Notes: generated from the sequence alone by a model not told the origin. Numbered from the stretch's first letter, positions 8,982 to 18,256 are shown. The stretch is 64,000 nucleotides of DNA from Pseudomonas fluorescens (GCF_902497995.1 NZ_CABVII010000023.1:50636-114635); one strand, 5' to 3'. A program made the numbers and translations.

Positions 8982-9761
8982 CTTTAGCTAAACCGCATCC
9001 AGTCGAGCCGGCGCCTCGAACGCGAGGCACAGCGCAACGTTGAACTGATGTGGCTCACCGGTCGCTTGATGCCGGACTTCAAGACCATCGCCAACTTCCG
9101 CAAAGACAACAGCAAAGCCATTCAAGGTGTCTGCCGCCAGTTTTTTGTGCTGTGTCAACCGTTGGGGCTTTTGCAGAAAATCTGGTTGCCATCGACGGCA
9201 GTAAATTCAAGGCCGTGAACCATCGCGATCGCAATTTCACCAGCGCCAAACTGAAGCGGCGGATGGACGAAATCGAATCGAGCATTGCCCGTTGTCTAAA
9301 GGCGCTGGATACGGCTGATCGGGAAGAGCCCATGCCCTCGGGGCCTAAAGGCGGCGGGCTGGAGGAGAAAATCGCCAAGCTGAAAGCGCAAATGAAGGAG
9401 CTTCAGGCGATTGAAAAACAGCTTGAAGCATCGCCGGACAAACAGATCTCGCTGACCGATCCGGACGCGCGCTCCATGATCACGAGCGGTAATGGAATCG
9501 TGGGTTACAACGTGCAGACGGCTGTCGATACCAAGCACCATTTGATCGTCGCGCACGAAGTGACCAATGTGGGTCAGGACCGTGATCAGCTCAGCTCAAT
9601 AGTGCTGCACGCTCAAACAATGGATGGGTGCGACACACTTTTTGACCCGACGACTTGCCAGGGTGAGCACCGAAATGAGCTTGAATGTGCTCACTTACAA
9701 CTTGAAGCGAGTGATGAAAATCCTCGGCACGCAGAATCTGATGAAAGCGCTGGCGGCCTGA
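8982..9761 (+). pseudogene. IS1182-family transposase remnant (frameshifted, internally deleted)
   Basis: Three frames carry one transposase. From 8982 it reads LNRIQSSRRLER, then ELMWLTGRLMPDFKTIANFR. Near 9165 one T seems lost and the frame changes to FAENLVAIDGSKFKAVN through ITSGNGIVGYNVQTAVDTKH. After DRDQLSS (about 9596) the middle of the DDE domain is deleted. The C-terminus resumes in a third frame as LKQWMGATHFLTRRLA and MSLNVLTYNLKRVMKILGT, ending at stop 9759-9761. The first Asp (AIDGSKF) remains but the domain is not functional. The N-terminal zinc/HTH part is also missing. Confidence 0.8.
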
Positions 9762-9862
9762 AAAGCCTCCTGTTTGCCCGATGGACGAGCTGAGAAGCGT
9801 TACTAGCGGCATTAAAAGCGGGCTGGAGTTACGAAGAACGCTTTAGGTGTAATTAGCCAGCC

Positions 9863-9895
9863 AAACATCGTCGGCGCTACGCGTCGACGATGTTT
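9863..9895. terminator. Perfect 11-bp hairpin after the transposase remnant
   Basis: Arms aaacatcgtcg (9863-9873) and cgacgatgttt (9885-9895) enclose an 11-base loop, followed by a short T run near 9902. It may be a terminator or part of an IS end. Confidence 0.5.
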
Positions 9896-10122
9896 GAACT
9901 AGTTTTTACACACTCTGGACCATGGATGGTCCGATGGCGGCGAGCCCACGGAGCAGGACCGAAGCGAGGCACCGAACGAAACGGGCAAGAACGCTTTGGT
10001 TACTTTCGCGCTTTTCGAAAATGACCCGCCGGAAGGGCGGAACCGTCAGCAGCCGTTTCCGCATGAATGTATATGTACACAATCAAGAAAACCGCCAGCT
10101 GGCACATCCCGTGAAGCGACCA
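9896..10122. other. Intergenic stretch with a common Pseudomonas degenerate repeat
   Basis: The segment around 9990-10040 (tttggttactttcgcgcttt, then aaaatgacccgcc and ggaagggcgg) resembles a palindromic sequence often found in Pseudomonas intergenic DNA. No gene is seen. Confidence 0.35.
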
Positions 10123-10491
10123 TCACTCAACGTCTTTCAGAATCTCGAACGTCACTTGATCGGGATAAAACGCCACGTAGTTTTTAATCTGCTCGACAGA
10201 CACTTTCGGATCTTCATAGCTCCATACCGCATTGGCGCCTTCATGCCCCGGTATCTGCAGACTGAAATAGCTGGCGTCGCCCTTGTAGGGGCAATAGCTG
10301 GTGTGATCGGTGCGAGCGAAAAACTCTTCGGCGATGTCCTCCCGGGGCACGTAGTACACCGGAGGATAATTGGCCTCCAACAGCACCAGCGCCCGCGTGG
10401 AGGCGGCCACCTGAATACCGTGAAACTTCACCAGGAGACAGCCTGGCTGTTCTGCAATGGTGATGACAGGATTGGGACCGGAGCTTTTCAT
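10123..10491 (-). CDS. DUF427 domain-containing protein
   Basis: This 122-residue protein has the DUF427 core: VYYVPREDI, then the conserved CPYKGDASYFSL and NAVWSYEDP phrases, ending in VAFYPDQVTFEI. The family is a small beta-rich fold of unknown function found across Proteobacteria and Actinobacteria. I chose ATG 10491 because AGGAG lies 7 bases upstream. A longer frame to 10614 adds 41 residues with no family match. It is divergent from topB. The product is probably cytoplasmic. Confidence 0.85.
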   Translation of the reverse strand: MKSSGPNPVITIAEQPGCLLVKFHGIQVAASTRALVLLEANYPPVYYVPREDIAEEFFARTDHTSYCPYKGDASYFSLQIPGHEGANAVWSYEDPKVSVEQIKNYVAFYPDQVTFEILKDVE

Positions 10492-10693
10492 CACTATCTC
10501 CTGGATCATGGAAAGATGTAACAGGTATACCTCATGTTTCGCCAAGGCGGCTGCTTCGCAGCCGAACGGAACGGTGCGGCGTTCCGACAAGCTCCCACAC
10601 CTTTTGCTGTACATCCATACAGATAAAGATTGCCCCGGCGCTCATCACCCGCCATTCTGTACACCTCTCGAACGCTGATCGACGACGGTGGCC

Positions 10694-12643
10694 ATGCAGC
10701 TGTACCTCTGTGAAAAACCTTCCCAGGCCAAAGACATCGCAGCCGTGCTCGGTGCCAGGCGCCGCGGCGACGGCTGCTGGGTGGGATCGGACGTCACCGT
10801 GACATGGTGCATCGGCCACTTGCTGGAAACCGCGCCGCCGGACGCCTATGACGCGCGCTACAAGCGTTGGGTGCTGGCAGACCTGCCGATCATTCCAGAG
10901 AAGTGGAAGATGACCGTCAAGCCACGTACCGCCAGCCAGTACAAGGCGGTCAAGCGGCTACTTGGCGAAACTACCGAACTGGTGATCGCGACCGACGCCG
11001 ACCGTGAGGGCGAGATGATCGCCCGGGAACTGGTGGAGCATTGTCGTTATCGCGGGCCGATCCGGCGGCTATGGCTGTCGGCGCTGGACGATGCGTCGAT
11101 CCGCAAGGCGCTGGCGACGCTCAAGCCGGGGGCCGAGACCTTCAGTCTTTATCATTCGGCACTGGGACGCTCGCGAGCCGACTGGCTGATCGGGATGAAC
11201 ATGAGCCGGCTGTTCACGCTGTTGGGCCGTCAATCCGGTTACCAGGGGGTATTGCCGGTCGGCCGGGTGCAGACGCCGACCCTGCGCCTGGTGGTGGATC
11301 GCGACCGCAGCATTGCCGATTTCGTCCCGGTGGCTTATTGGGCCATCGACGTACAACTGCTGCACGACGGCACCGCGTTCACCGCGCAATGGCGGGCGGC
11401 CTCCGACGCTTGCGACGATCAGGACCGCTGCCTGGATCAGGCGCTGGCACAGCAAGCGGCGGCGGCGATTGGCAGCGCGGCGAGTGCCCGGGTGATCAAG
11501 CTGCGCACCGAGCGGATGCGCGAAGTGGCGCCGCTGCCGTTCGACCTGGGCACCTTGCAGGAGGTCTGCTCGAAGAAGCTGGGCCTCGGCGCCCAGGAAA
11601 CCCTCGATATCGCCCAGGCACTCTACGAAACCCACAAGGTCATCACCTACCCGCGCAGCGACTGCGGCTACCTGCCGCTGAGCCAGCACAGCGAAGCGCC
11701 AGGCATCCTGGCGGCGCTGAGGCAGGCCGACCCGACGCTGAACGCCTTGAACGATCACTTGCAGCCTCAGCGGCGCTCACGGGCCTGGAACGATGCCAAA
11801 GTCAGCGCGCACCACGGCATCATTCCCACTGCGGCGGCAAAAAACCTCGAGCGACTGGTGGGCAAGCAGCGGGCGGTCTACACCCTGATTCGCGCGCGGT
11901 ATCTGGCGCAGTTTCTGCCCAACCACGAATACGACCGCACCCAGGCCGACTTCGACTGTGCCGGTGAAGCCTTGCGCGCCGTGGGCAAGCAAATCGTCGA
12001 GCCCGGCTGGAAGCGCGCCCTGCCCGAGGCCCTTGCCCCGGCCAAGGGTCGCGAAGCCCCGGCGCCGCAAACCCTGCCGGCATTGGCGCAAGGGCGCGAT
12101 TGCGCGGTGGCCGACGTGAAGCTCAAGGACCTCTGGACGCAACCGCCCAAGCCGTTTACCGAAGGCGACCTGATCAAGGCGATGAAAAACGTCGCCAAAC
12201 TGGTGGAAGATCCGCTGCTTAAGCAAAAGCTCAAGGACACCACCGGCATCGGCACCGAAGCGACCCGGGCCTCGATCATCCAGGGGCTGCTCGACCGTGG
12301 TTATCTGATCAAGAATGGCAAGGCCCTGGCCGCGACCCCGGCCGCCTTCAGCCTGATCGATGCGGTGCCGCGCGCCATTGCCGATCCCGGGACCACGGCG
12401 ATCTGGGAGCAGGCGCTGGACATGGTGCAAAGCGGTGAAATGAGCCTGGAAGAATTCGTCACCAAGCAGGCCGCGTGGATGAGCAAGCAAGTCGCCCGTT
12501 GCGCCGGCCTGAACCTGACCATCAGCGGCCCGGCAAGCCCGGCCGGTCGTGGCGCCACGCCGTGGAAGAACAAACGCAAGCCTGCCAAGCGCAAAACCTC
12601 GACGAGCACCAGACGCACGGCGAAACCGGCGAGCAAGGCTTGA
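10694..12643 (+). CDS. topB: DNA topoisomerase III
   Basis: This is a type IA topoisomerase that decatenates and relaxes DNA by passing a strand through a transient 5'-phosphotyrosine break. At 649 residues it is close to E. coli TopB (653). The TOPRIM domain shows EKPSQAKDIAAVLG near residue 7 and ATDADREGEMIARE near residue 98 (the acidic Mg site). The active-site Tyr is in ITYPRSDCGYLP near residue 319. The GTEATRASIIQGLLDRGYL phrase near residue 520 is also typical. The C-terminus ends in a Lys/Arg-rich tail of about 35 residues instead of zinc fingers. ATG 10694 aligns with family starts; GTG 10688 is an alternative two codons upstream. The gene is monocistronic. Confidence 0.95.
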   Translation: MQLYLCEKPSQAKDIAAVLGARRRGDGCWVGSDVTVTWCIGHLLETAPPDAYDARYKRWVLADLPIIPEKWKMTVKPRTASQYKAVKRLLGETTELVIATDADREGEMIARELVEHCRYRGPIRRLWLSALDDASIRKALATLKPGAETFSLYHSALGRSRADWLIGMNMSRLFTLLGRQSGYQGVLPVGRVQTPTLRLVVDRDRSIADFVPVAYWAIDVQLLHDGTAFTAQWRAASDACDDQDRCLDQALAQQAAAAIGSAASARVIKLRTERMREVAPLPFDLGTLQEVCSKKLGLGAQETLDIAQALYETHKVITYPRSDCGYLPLSQHSEAPGILAALRQADPTLNALNDHLQPQRRSRAWNDAKVSAHHGIIPTAAAKNLERLVGKQRAVYTLIRARYLAQFLPNHEYDRTQADFDCAGEALRAVGKQIVEPGWKRALPEALAPAKGREAPAPQTLPALAQGRDCAVADVKLKDLWTQPPKPFTEGDLIKAMKNVAKLVEDPLLKQKLKDTTGIGTEATRASIIQGLLDRGYLIKNGKALAATPAAFSLIDAVPRAIADPGTTAIWEQALDMVQSGEMSLEEFVTKQAAWMSKQVARCAGLNLTISGPASPAGRGATPWKNKRKPAKRKTSTSTRRTAKPASKA

Positions 12644-12707
12644 AAACCGTTCGGGCTGAAGGTAATGGTCTAGTGTTCCCATAACTCCGCATCAGGAACC
12701 TGCCCTC

Positions 12708-13199
12708 ATGCCGTCGATAGAACTGCACACCGCCCAGCGCGACGACTTGGAGACCATTGAAAACCTGATGCAGTTCTACCTGTATGACTTCAGCGAGTGG
12801 CTGCCGCTGAAGCTCGGTGGGCATGGCATCTTCAATTTCCAGCCCCTGCTGGATTACTGGCGCAATCCCGCGACCCGCCCATTCCTGATCAAGGTCGACG
12901 ACGAACTGGCCGGTTTCGTGACCGTGGATGACGTCGTCCATCTAGCGGGCGCCCACTTCAACATCGGCTACCTTTTCGTCAGTCGACGTTTTCGTGGCCA
13001 GGGCGTCGCGAAGTTTGTCGTTTCCACCCTCTTGAGCCAATTCCCCGGTCAATGGCACATTTTCCATATCGATGCGAACCAGCCGGCGCGGTTGTTCTGG
13101 GCGAGGGTGATGCCCCAATTCACCGGTGGCAAGTTCACGCTGCATCAACGGCCGGTGGACGGTTACCCCTGTACCTTTTACCGCTTCCAGCGCTCGTAG
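12708..13199 (+). CDS. GNAT-family N-acetyltransferase
   Basis: The 163-residue protein has the GNAT layout. The acetyl-CoA pyrophosphate-binding loop reads RRFRGQGVAKFVV (residues 97-109), preceded by the beta-strand HFNIGYLFV and followed by the WHIFHIDANQPARLFW helix-strand typical of motif B. The acceptor is unknown. It starts at ATG 12708 with AGGAA about 9-10 bases upstream. It follows topB on the same strand by 64 bases but has no obvious functional link to it. Confidence 0.85.
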   Translation: MPSIELHTAQRDDLETIENLMQFYLYDFSEWLPLKLGGHGIFNFQPLLDYWRNPATRPFLIKVDDELAGFVTVDDVVHLAGAHFNIGYLFVSRRFRGQGVAKFVVSTLLSQFPGQWHIFHIDANQPARLFWARVMPQFTGGKFTLHQRPVDGYPCTFYRFQRS

Positions 13200-13732
13200 C
13201 CGTCGCCCTGAATGGCGCTTTTCCTGCCGCCTATCTAATTCCAAACAGCTTTGTCCGACAATATGTAGTGAACAAAAATAATCACTACAAAACCGTTGAC
13301 GCCTCCGCTTTGCCCTTGCATGATGCAGATGTCTCCCCGATCGGGAGTACAGGCAACACGTTTGAGCAAGCTCGTCTGACCGCCGAGCTGTTTTTCCCGG
13401 ATACACGCTGCCCACAAGGCAGATTGAAGAAGCTGACCTGGCCTGAACGTCCAGTACAAGGGCGAGAAGCGCTGGCGATCAATCCTCATGAAGCTTGTGG
13501 CCGACCCTGAAAACGTCGGCAGTGGTATGAAGGTTTTCGCCGCTTCTCTTCGTTGTGACGCTATTGCGTAGCAGTTATTCAGCACGACTACATGCAACAG
13601 ACGCGGACCCCGTCATTTTTGTCGGTCGACCGCTGACGTCCTGGTTTCGGTGCCAGGGATCAACTAACCGATGGGCTACCTGTATTAGCGAATCAACTTT
13701 GAAAGATCACCAAATGGTCAAGGGGCTTTATT
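13200..13732. other. Intergenic region with a palindrome and a degenerate coding-like stretch
   Basis: The palindrome tgtagtga (13264-13271) / tcactaca (13282-13289) has a 10-base spacer and looks like an operator. From about 13449 a plus-strand frame reads NVQYKGEKRWRSILMKLVADPE before a stop at 13567-13569; it has no start and I cannot name its family. Minus-strand frames here have no ribosome site. I call no gene. Confidence 0.4.
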
Positions 13733-14062
13733 ATGAATCTGAACAATCAACCCACTATCGATGAACTGGCTCGTCTGTTCGCGGCGCAAAAAGACAGCCA
13801 CGACAGCCATATCCTGTGGATCAGCAAGTCGGGCCAGGTCCATATCGACTGCCTGTCGCCGCATGCCCATGAAGCCGAGTTCGACCAGAACAACCAGAAT
13901 CTGGCCGCCCGCCTGAAGATGTACCGTCGCGGCCAGGGTTATGTCGGCAAGAAAGCCGCGGCCGACAACGACTTCATCGGTAATGTCCTGCAAACCCTGA
14001 AACAGGCGTGGGCCTCGATGCAGAACCAGAACGAAGTTCGGGTGATCGACCGGTTCTACTGA
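13733..14062 (+). CDS. Conserved hypothetical protein
   Basis: This 109-residue soluble protein has no membrane helix. Its sequence is well-behaved (IDELARLFAAQKDSHDSHIL, KMYRRGQGYVGKKAAADN, VRVIDRFY). It is the kind of single-domain protein widely kept in Pseudomonas, but I cannot assign a function. AAGGGG lies about 8 bases before ATG 13733. It ends just before a strong terminator, which supports an independent transcript. Confidence 0.75.
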   Translation: MNLNNQPTIDELARLFAAQKDSHDSHILWISKSGQVHIDCLSPHAHEAEFDQNNQNLAARLKMYRRGQGYVGKKAAADNDFIGNVLQTLKQAWASMQNQNEVRVIDRFY

Positions 14063-14092
14063 TTGCCTTCCACGGGCCACAGCCCCTCCATG

Positions 14093-14129
14093 AAAAAGGC
14101 CCCGTTCGACGCTCGAGCGGGGCCTTTTT
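14093..14129 (+). terminator. Rho-independent terminator
   Basis: Twelve-base arms 14093-14104 (aaaaaggccccg) and 14118-14129 (cggggccttttt) enclose a 13-base loop and end in a T run. It terminates the 13733-14062 gene. Confidence 0.9.
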
Positions 14130-14198
14130 GTTTGTCTCGTGCACAGCAAAACAAAGCTATCGTTAACCCTATGCGCTGTTGGTCCCTGGAGACTTGCG

Positions 14199-14501
14199 AT
14201 GAAAAGTGCCCTGACATTCCTGGTGTTGCTGGTAATGACCCATGCTGCCCAGGCCAACAGCATCCCTGGCATTCCCTCATTCGATGTGGACTGCCCAGGT
14301 AAAATTACCGTCCGCGCCGATCAGGACGGCCCGGTACTGATCAATAACAAGGAAGCCACCACCAAAGCCATCGACGATCGCCGCTTCGAAGCCAAGGGTT
14401 CGGGCGTCATGATTTCGATCATCCTCGCCGATGACGACTCGGTGACCGTGTCCTCCACCGGCAAGGCGCCCAACGGCGTGTGCCAGTCAGTGGATGATTG
14501 A
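14199..14501 (+). CDS. Small exported protein of unknown function
   Basis: The 100-residue protein starts with a clear signal peptide (MKSALTFLVLLVMTHAAQA, cleavage after residue 19). The mature part of about 80 residues is rich in Asp and has two Cys (VDCPGKITV and NGVCQSVDD) that could form one disulphide in the periplasm. ATG 14199 has GGAG 8 bases upstream; an in-frame ATG at 14139 would place hydrophilic residues before the signal sequence and is not favoured. No family is recognised. Confidence 0.75.
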   Translation: MKSALTFLVLLVMTHAAQANSIPGIPSFDVDCPGKITVRADQDGPVLINNKEATTKAIDDRRFEAKGSGVMISIILADDDSVTVSSTGKAPNGVCQSVDD

Positions 14502-14591
14502 CCCGCAGCCAACACCCACTTCATAAAGGCCACCGAGCCTGCACTGCAGCGCCCCGGCTCAGGGAGCGCTGCATTCAGGCGATCGCGCTGA

Positions 14592-14942
14592 TCATTTGTC
14601 GTCCATCTTCCTTGACGAGGGTGGCCGATACTCACTGCTCTCTTCAGCGTCGGGCGCACCTGGAACACTTCCCGGTGTGAACACGTGCGTCTGCAAGCCA
14701 CTGGCATCGATGTCGACGACACCATTGACCGAACGGGCCAGAGCAACAGCCTGCTCACACTCTCGATGGGTGTCGACGCGGCCGCTCAACAGCACCGTGC
14801 CAGCCAGGGTCTTGACATGGATATGCAGGCCCAGGCCTGGCTTGGCCATTGCCAATGCCGATTTCACCCGAGTGGTAATCCACGCGTCGTGCGCGACCAT
14901 TTCCAGGTTATGAGAGTAATGCTCAAAGGAATGACGTTTCAT
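14592..14942 (-). CDS. BON-domain protein
   Basis: This 116-residue protein is one BON domain, a phospholipid- or ligand-binding fold also found in OsmY. The family pattern is visible: DAWITTRVKSALAM at residues 18-31, then VKTLAGTVLLSGRVDTHRE and AVALARSVNGVVDID. There is no signal peptide, unlike OsmY. GGAGGG lies 7 bases before the start at 14942. BON proteins of this kind are often induced by osmotic or envelope stress; that role here is inference. Confidence 0.85.
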   Translation of the reverse strand: MKRHSFEHYSHNLEMVAHDAWITTRVKSALAMAKPGLGLHIHVKTLAGTVLLSGRVDTHRECEQAVALARSVNGVVDIDASGLQTHVFTPGSVPGAPDAEESSEYRPPSSRKMDDK

Positions 14943-14997
14943 GGTGCAACCCTCCGCCAGACAAACATACCTTCATTATAGTGCGGCCGTTGCCGAC

Positions 14998-16500
14998 TCA
15001 GCGTTTGACCGACAAATCGGTCTGCGTCATGCGACTGCGAATGGTGAATACCCCATCACCGGAGAGAATGGCGCTGCGAGCGAACAGACGACCGCTCTCC
15101 CAGTTCGAAAGACCCAGTTCCGGCTTGTTCAGCGCGTACTGCCCGTCGACCCAGCGGGTAATGCCGTTGCCGACAAAAGGCGCGTTGACCGCGTTGTAGA
15201 AGCGCTCCTGAGCCTGGGCATCGTCACTGATCAACGACACGGTGAACTGCGGGCTGTAGCGGTTGAACAGGGCGATGGACTGGTCCAGATCGTCGACGAT
15301 CTTCAGGCTGACTTCCGGGGTTTCTTCCCATTCCCACTCGCGGCCCAACTGATCTTCGGGCAGCGGTTCGGCCAAGGGTTCGGATCGATAACCTTCGGCG
15401 CGGTACACCTCGACACTCGCCGTCAGCCAATCGCTCGGCAAGTACGCCTCGCTACCCTCGACGATGTGCAGCTTGCAGCCCTGGCCCCGGGCTACGCCCG
15501 CCTGTTGCAGCGCCTCGAGAAACAGCGGCACCAGCTCGGCGGCGCGGTCGCGGTGGATCAGGCAAACGTTCAGGGTGTTGCAGACTTTGCGGTCCAGGGA
15601 ATTGCGCACCACGGCGGCGAAGCGTCCGGCATCGGCATCCTGGTTCGCGATCAGCCAGGCGCCGCCGGTGCCGTGGAGGCTGACGGCCGTGCCGGCCTGT
15701 TGCGCGATGCTGCCCAACTGGCTGACAGCCCGGCCCGAACCACGGGCCACGGCCAGCGACAGGCGTCGATCGGCGAACATCGCCCAACCGGCGGCATGAT
15801 TGACGCTTTCCACCAGCGACACGGCGCCGGTCGGCAACCCGGCGTCGGCCAGTGCCGGATTCAGCGCGTGGGTGACGATCGCCTGCGCGGTGCCCAACGC
15901 ATCGCTGCCAATGCGCAGTACCGCGGTGTTTCCCGTGCGCAGCACGCCCGCCGCGTCGGCGAAGACGTTTGGACGGCCCTCGAAGACAAAGGCGACGACG
16001 CCCAGGGGCGACACCACTTGCTCGACTTTCCAGCCGTCATGCTCGATGCAACTGATCACTTTGCCCCGGGTGGCCGGCGCATCGCGCCAGGCCCTGAGGC
16101 CGGTGATCATGTCGCGGCGCATGCGCTCATCGGCCAGCAGGCGCGTGGTGGAACGTCCGCGCGCCTTGGCCCGTTCGATGTCCGCCAGGTTGGCGGCTTC
16201 GATCAAGGCCCAGCAATCCTGGGCTTCCAGGCGTTGGGCGAACAGATCGAAGAACCCGCTGATCGCTTGATCCGATAACGCGGACATTGCCTTGAAGGCC
16301 GCTTGCGCGCGCTCGATCGCGACAGTCGCCGCTTGCTGGTCCGCCACCGGAATCAGCAACAATTCACCGCTGAGCTGCTCCACCAGCAAGTGGTCACCGG
16401 GCTGGAAGCGCGCTGCCAGTTCGGGGCTGACCACCGTGACACGGTTACCGGCGAAAGGGATCGGAGTGCCAGCAACCAGACGTTCGAGCGCAAGAGACAT
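14998..16500 (-). CDS. Aldehyde dehydrogenase-superfamily protein related to ProA
   Basis: The 500-residue protein belongs to the glutamate-5-semialdehyde dehydrogenase (ProA) branch of the aldehyde dehydrogenases. It has the branch marks PLGVVAFVFEGRPNVFADAA and RTGNTAVLRIGSDAL, and the nucleophile Cys in DRKVCNTLNVCLI. ProA is usually about 420 residues, so this is longer, mainly at the N-terminus (about 60 residues before the dehydrogenase fold) and C-terminus. No proB or obgE is nearby, so it is probably a paralogue with another substrate. ATG 16500 is the first ATG; a TTG at 16545 would add 15 residues. Confidence 0.75.
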   Translation of the reverse strand: MSLALERLVAGTPIPFAGNRVTVVSPELAARFQPGDHLLVEQLSGELLLIPVADQQAATVAIERAQAAFKAMSALSDQAISGFFDLFAQRLEAQDCWALIEAANLADIERAKARGRSTTRLLADERMRRDMITGLRAWRDAPATRGKVISCIEHDGWKVEQVVSPLGVVAFVFEGRPNVFADAAGVLRTGNTAVLRIGSDALGTAQAIVTHALNPALADAGLPTGAVSLVESVNHAAGWAMFADRRLSLAVARGSGRAVSQLGSIAQQAGTAVSLHGTGGAWLIANQDADAGRFAAVVRNSLDRKVCNTLNVCLIHRDRAAELVPLFLEALQQAGVARGQGCKLHIVEGSEAYLPSDWLTASVEVYRAEGYRSEPLAEPLPEDQLGREWEWEETPEVSLKIVDDLDQSIALFNRYSPQFTVSLISDDAQAQERFYNAVNAPFVGNGITRWVDGQYALNKPELGLSNWESGRLFARSAILSGDGVFTIRSRMTQTDLSVKR

Positions 16501-16799
16501 GAATCGGTTACACCATGTAATGGGCGGTTGGAAAATGTATAGCAAAATCCGTGGAGCGTCATTATCGATGCCTTAAACCCTGCCCCCACATTTTGTGATG
16601 GGTGTTGCCTGTGTATCAGTGTGTGTATAGCCCCCCTCCCGACACACCACATCCCTATAACCCGCCAGCAAAGACACACCGCAGATACACCTGCCTGATG
16701 AAATGCGCCTGTCGATCGGCCAAGCCGGTCAAGTCGCTCAACTCACGCAATGCGGGGCATGCCGTTGCCCACATCCCTGACTGAACGGAGATCACGTCC

Positions 16800-17315
16800 A
16801 TGAACACCTCACTCTCTTCGGCCGTCAAAGGCCTGCACCTGAACCTCGACCGTGCCGGTAGCTGGATCGCGCCGATGACCCTGCGGGTGTTCCTCGCCTG
16901 GGAATTCTTCGAGTCCGGCCTGGAAAAACTCAATGGCCAGAACTGGTTCGCCGATATCCAGGACCGCTTCCCGTTTCCGTTCAACCACGTGTCGGCCACG
17001 TTGAACTGGGAACTGTCGATGTGGGCTGAATTGATTGGCGCACTCGCCCTGTTGATCGGCCTGGGGACGCGGGTTTCGGCCTTCATTCTGATCGTGGTGA
17101 CCCTCGTCGCGACCGCTGCCGTTCACTGGCCGGCCGATTGGTCTACATTGAGTGAGCTTGCCCAGGGTTACGCCATCAGCAACAAGGGCCATGGCAACTT
17201 CAAGCTGCCGCTGATCTACCTGGTGGCGTTTATGCCGCTGTTGCTCAGTGGCGCCGGCAAGCTCAGCGTCGATGCGCTGCTGGCTCGACTCTTCTGGCGT
17301 CGCAACCCTGGTTGA
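16800..17315 (+). CDS. DoxX-family membrane protein
   Basis: This 171-residue inner-membrane protein has four hydrophobic segments. LRVFLAWEFFESGLEKL, AELIGALALLIGLGTRVSAF, ILIVVTLVATAAVHWP and LIYLVAFMPLLLSGAGKLSVD give the DoxX fold, including the final G-x-G-K-x-S-x-D motif. DoxX proteins act as quinone-linked or metal-related accessory membrane proteins; the HvfX subgroup goes with copper-binding peptides, but no such peptide is nearby. GGAG lies about 10 bases before ATG 16800. It is followed 54 bases on by the dienelactone hydrolase gene and may be co-transcribed. Confidence 0.85.
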   Translation: MNTSLSSAVKGLHLNLDRAGSWIAPMTLRVFLAWEFFESGLEKLNGQNWFADIQDRFPFPFNHVSATLNWELSMWAELIGALALLIGLGTRVSAFILIVVTLVATAAVHWPADWSTLSELAQGYAISNKGHGNFKLPLIYLVAFMPLLLSGAGKLSVDALLARLFWRRNPG

Positions 17316-17369
17316 AATGTTACCGTGACAAGCTTCACTTTCCCTTCACTTATGTAGACAGGAGCCATC

Positions 17370-18068
17370 ATGAGCGTGACCACCCAATGGATCGAGATCG
17401 ACAGCGCCGACGGTAAATTCGGCGCCTACCTGGCCATTCCGCATACCCGCAAAGGCCCCGGGATTGTGCTGATCCAGGAGATCTTCGGCGTGAATGAACA
17501 CATTCGCTCGGTCGCCGAGCAATACGCTGCCGACGGCTACCTGGTCATCGCACCGGACCTGTTCTGGCGCAGTGGCCAGCGCATCGAACTGACCTACGAC
17601 GAAGCCGGCTGGAAACGCGCCGTCGAGTTGATGAACGCCACCGACGTCGGCAAGGCCCAGAAAGACATCGCACTGGCCATTGACGCGTTGAAAGCCCAGC
17701 CGGGGCTGGACGGCGGGATCGCCTCCATCGGCTACTGCTTTGGCGGCCTGCTGTCCTACCACACCGCCGCCAATGGGCTGGTGGACGTGGCCGTGGCCTA
17801 TTATGGCGGCGGGATCCAGAACCAATTGGAGCGCGCCGATGACATCGAAGTGCCGCTGCTGATGCATTTCGGTGAAGAGGACAGTCACATTCCGCTGGAC
17901 GCCGTGGAGAAAATCGCCGAGCGTTTCGAGAACAACGATAACGTGGAAATCGTCGTGTATCCGGAGGCCGAACATGGCTTCAACTGCTCGCATCGTGACA
18001 GCTACAACCAGCGCGCGGCGGCTGAGGCCCATGGCAATACGTTGATCTTTTTGGGTCAGGAACTGTAA
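17370..18068 (+). CDS. Dienelactone hydrolase-family protein
   Basis: This 232-residue alpha/beta hydrolase has a Cys-Asp-His triad. The nucleophile is in GYCFGG (near residue 127), the Asp in GEEDSHIP and the His in EAEHGFNC. The fold also shows LIQEIFGVNEHIR typical of the dienelactone hydrolase family. AGGAG lies 7 bases before ATG 17370. Many genomes hold such homologues away from chlorocatechol genes. Here too the neighbours (DoxX, REP elements) do not point to aromatic degradation, so the true substrate is unknown. Confidence 0.88.
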   Translation: MSVTTQWIEIDSADGKFGAYLAIPHTRKGPGIVLIQEIFGVNEHIRSVAEQYAADGYLVIAPDLFWRSGQRIELTYDEAGWKRAVELMNATDVGKAQKDIALAIDALKAQPGLDGGIASIGYCFGGLLSYHTAANGLVDVAVAYYGGGIQNQLERADDIEVPLLMHFGEEDSHIPLDAVEKIAERFENNDNVEIVVYPEAEHGFNCSHRDSYNQRAAAEAHGNTLIFLGQEL

Positions 18069-18085
18069 GGCCGGCAGGCGGATTC

Positions 18086-18256
18086 CCTGTGGGAGCGAGA
18101 CCGGCTTGCCGGCGAAGGCGTACTGACATTCGGCATCGATGTCGGCTGACATGGCCTCTTCGCTGGCAAGCCAGCTCCTACAAGGGTCCGCGTACATCGG
18201 TAGATCGATGCAAAATTTGAGGGCCTCTTCGCTGGCAAGCCAGCTCCTACAGGGGG
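18086..18256. repeat. Cluster of three REP elements
   Basis: One REP on the plus strand (gtgggagcgagaccggcttg, from about 18090) is followed by two inverted copies containing cttcgctggcaagccagctc (about 18160 and 18228). The last two share about 24 identical bases. They fill most of the 306-base gap between two plus-strand genes. Confidence 0.8.

Noticed and set aside
13235..13597. A 120-codon minus-strand frame
   Set aside because: No ribosome site or family match; it lies over a palindrome that looks regulatory.
16501..16545. Upstream TTG start for the ProA-like gene
   Set aside because: ATG 16500 fits family starts better and the added 15 residues are unlike the family.
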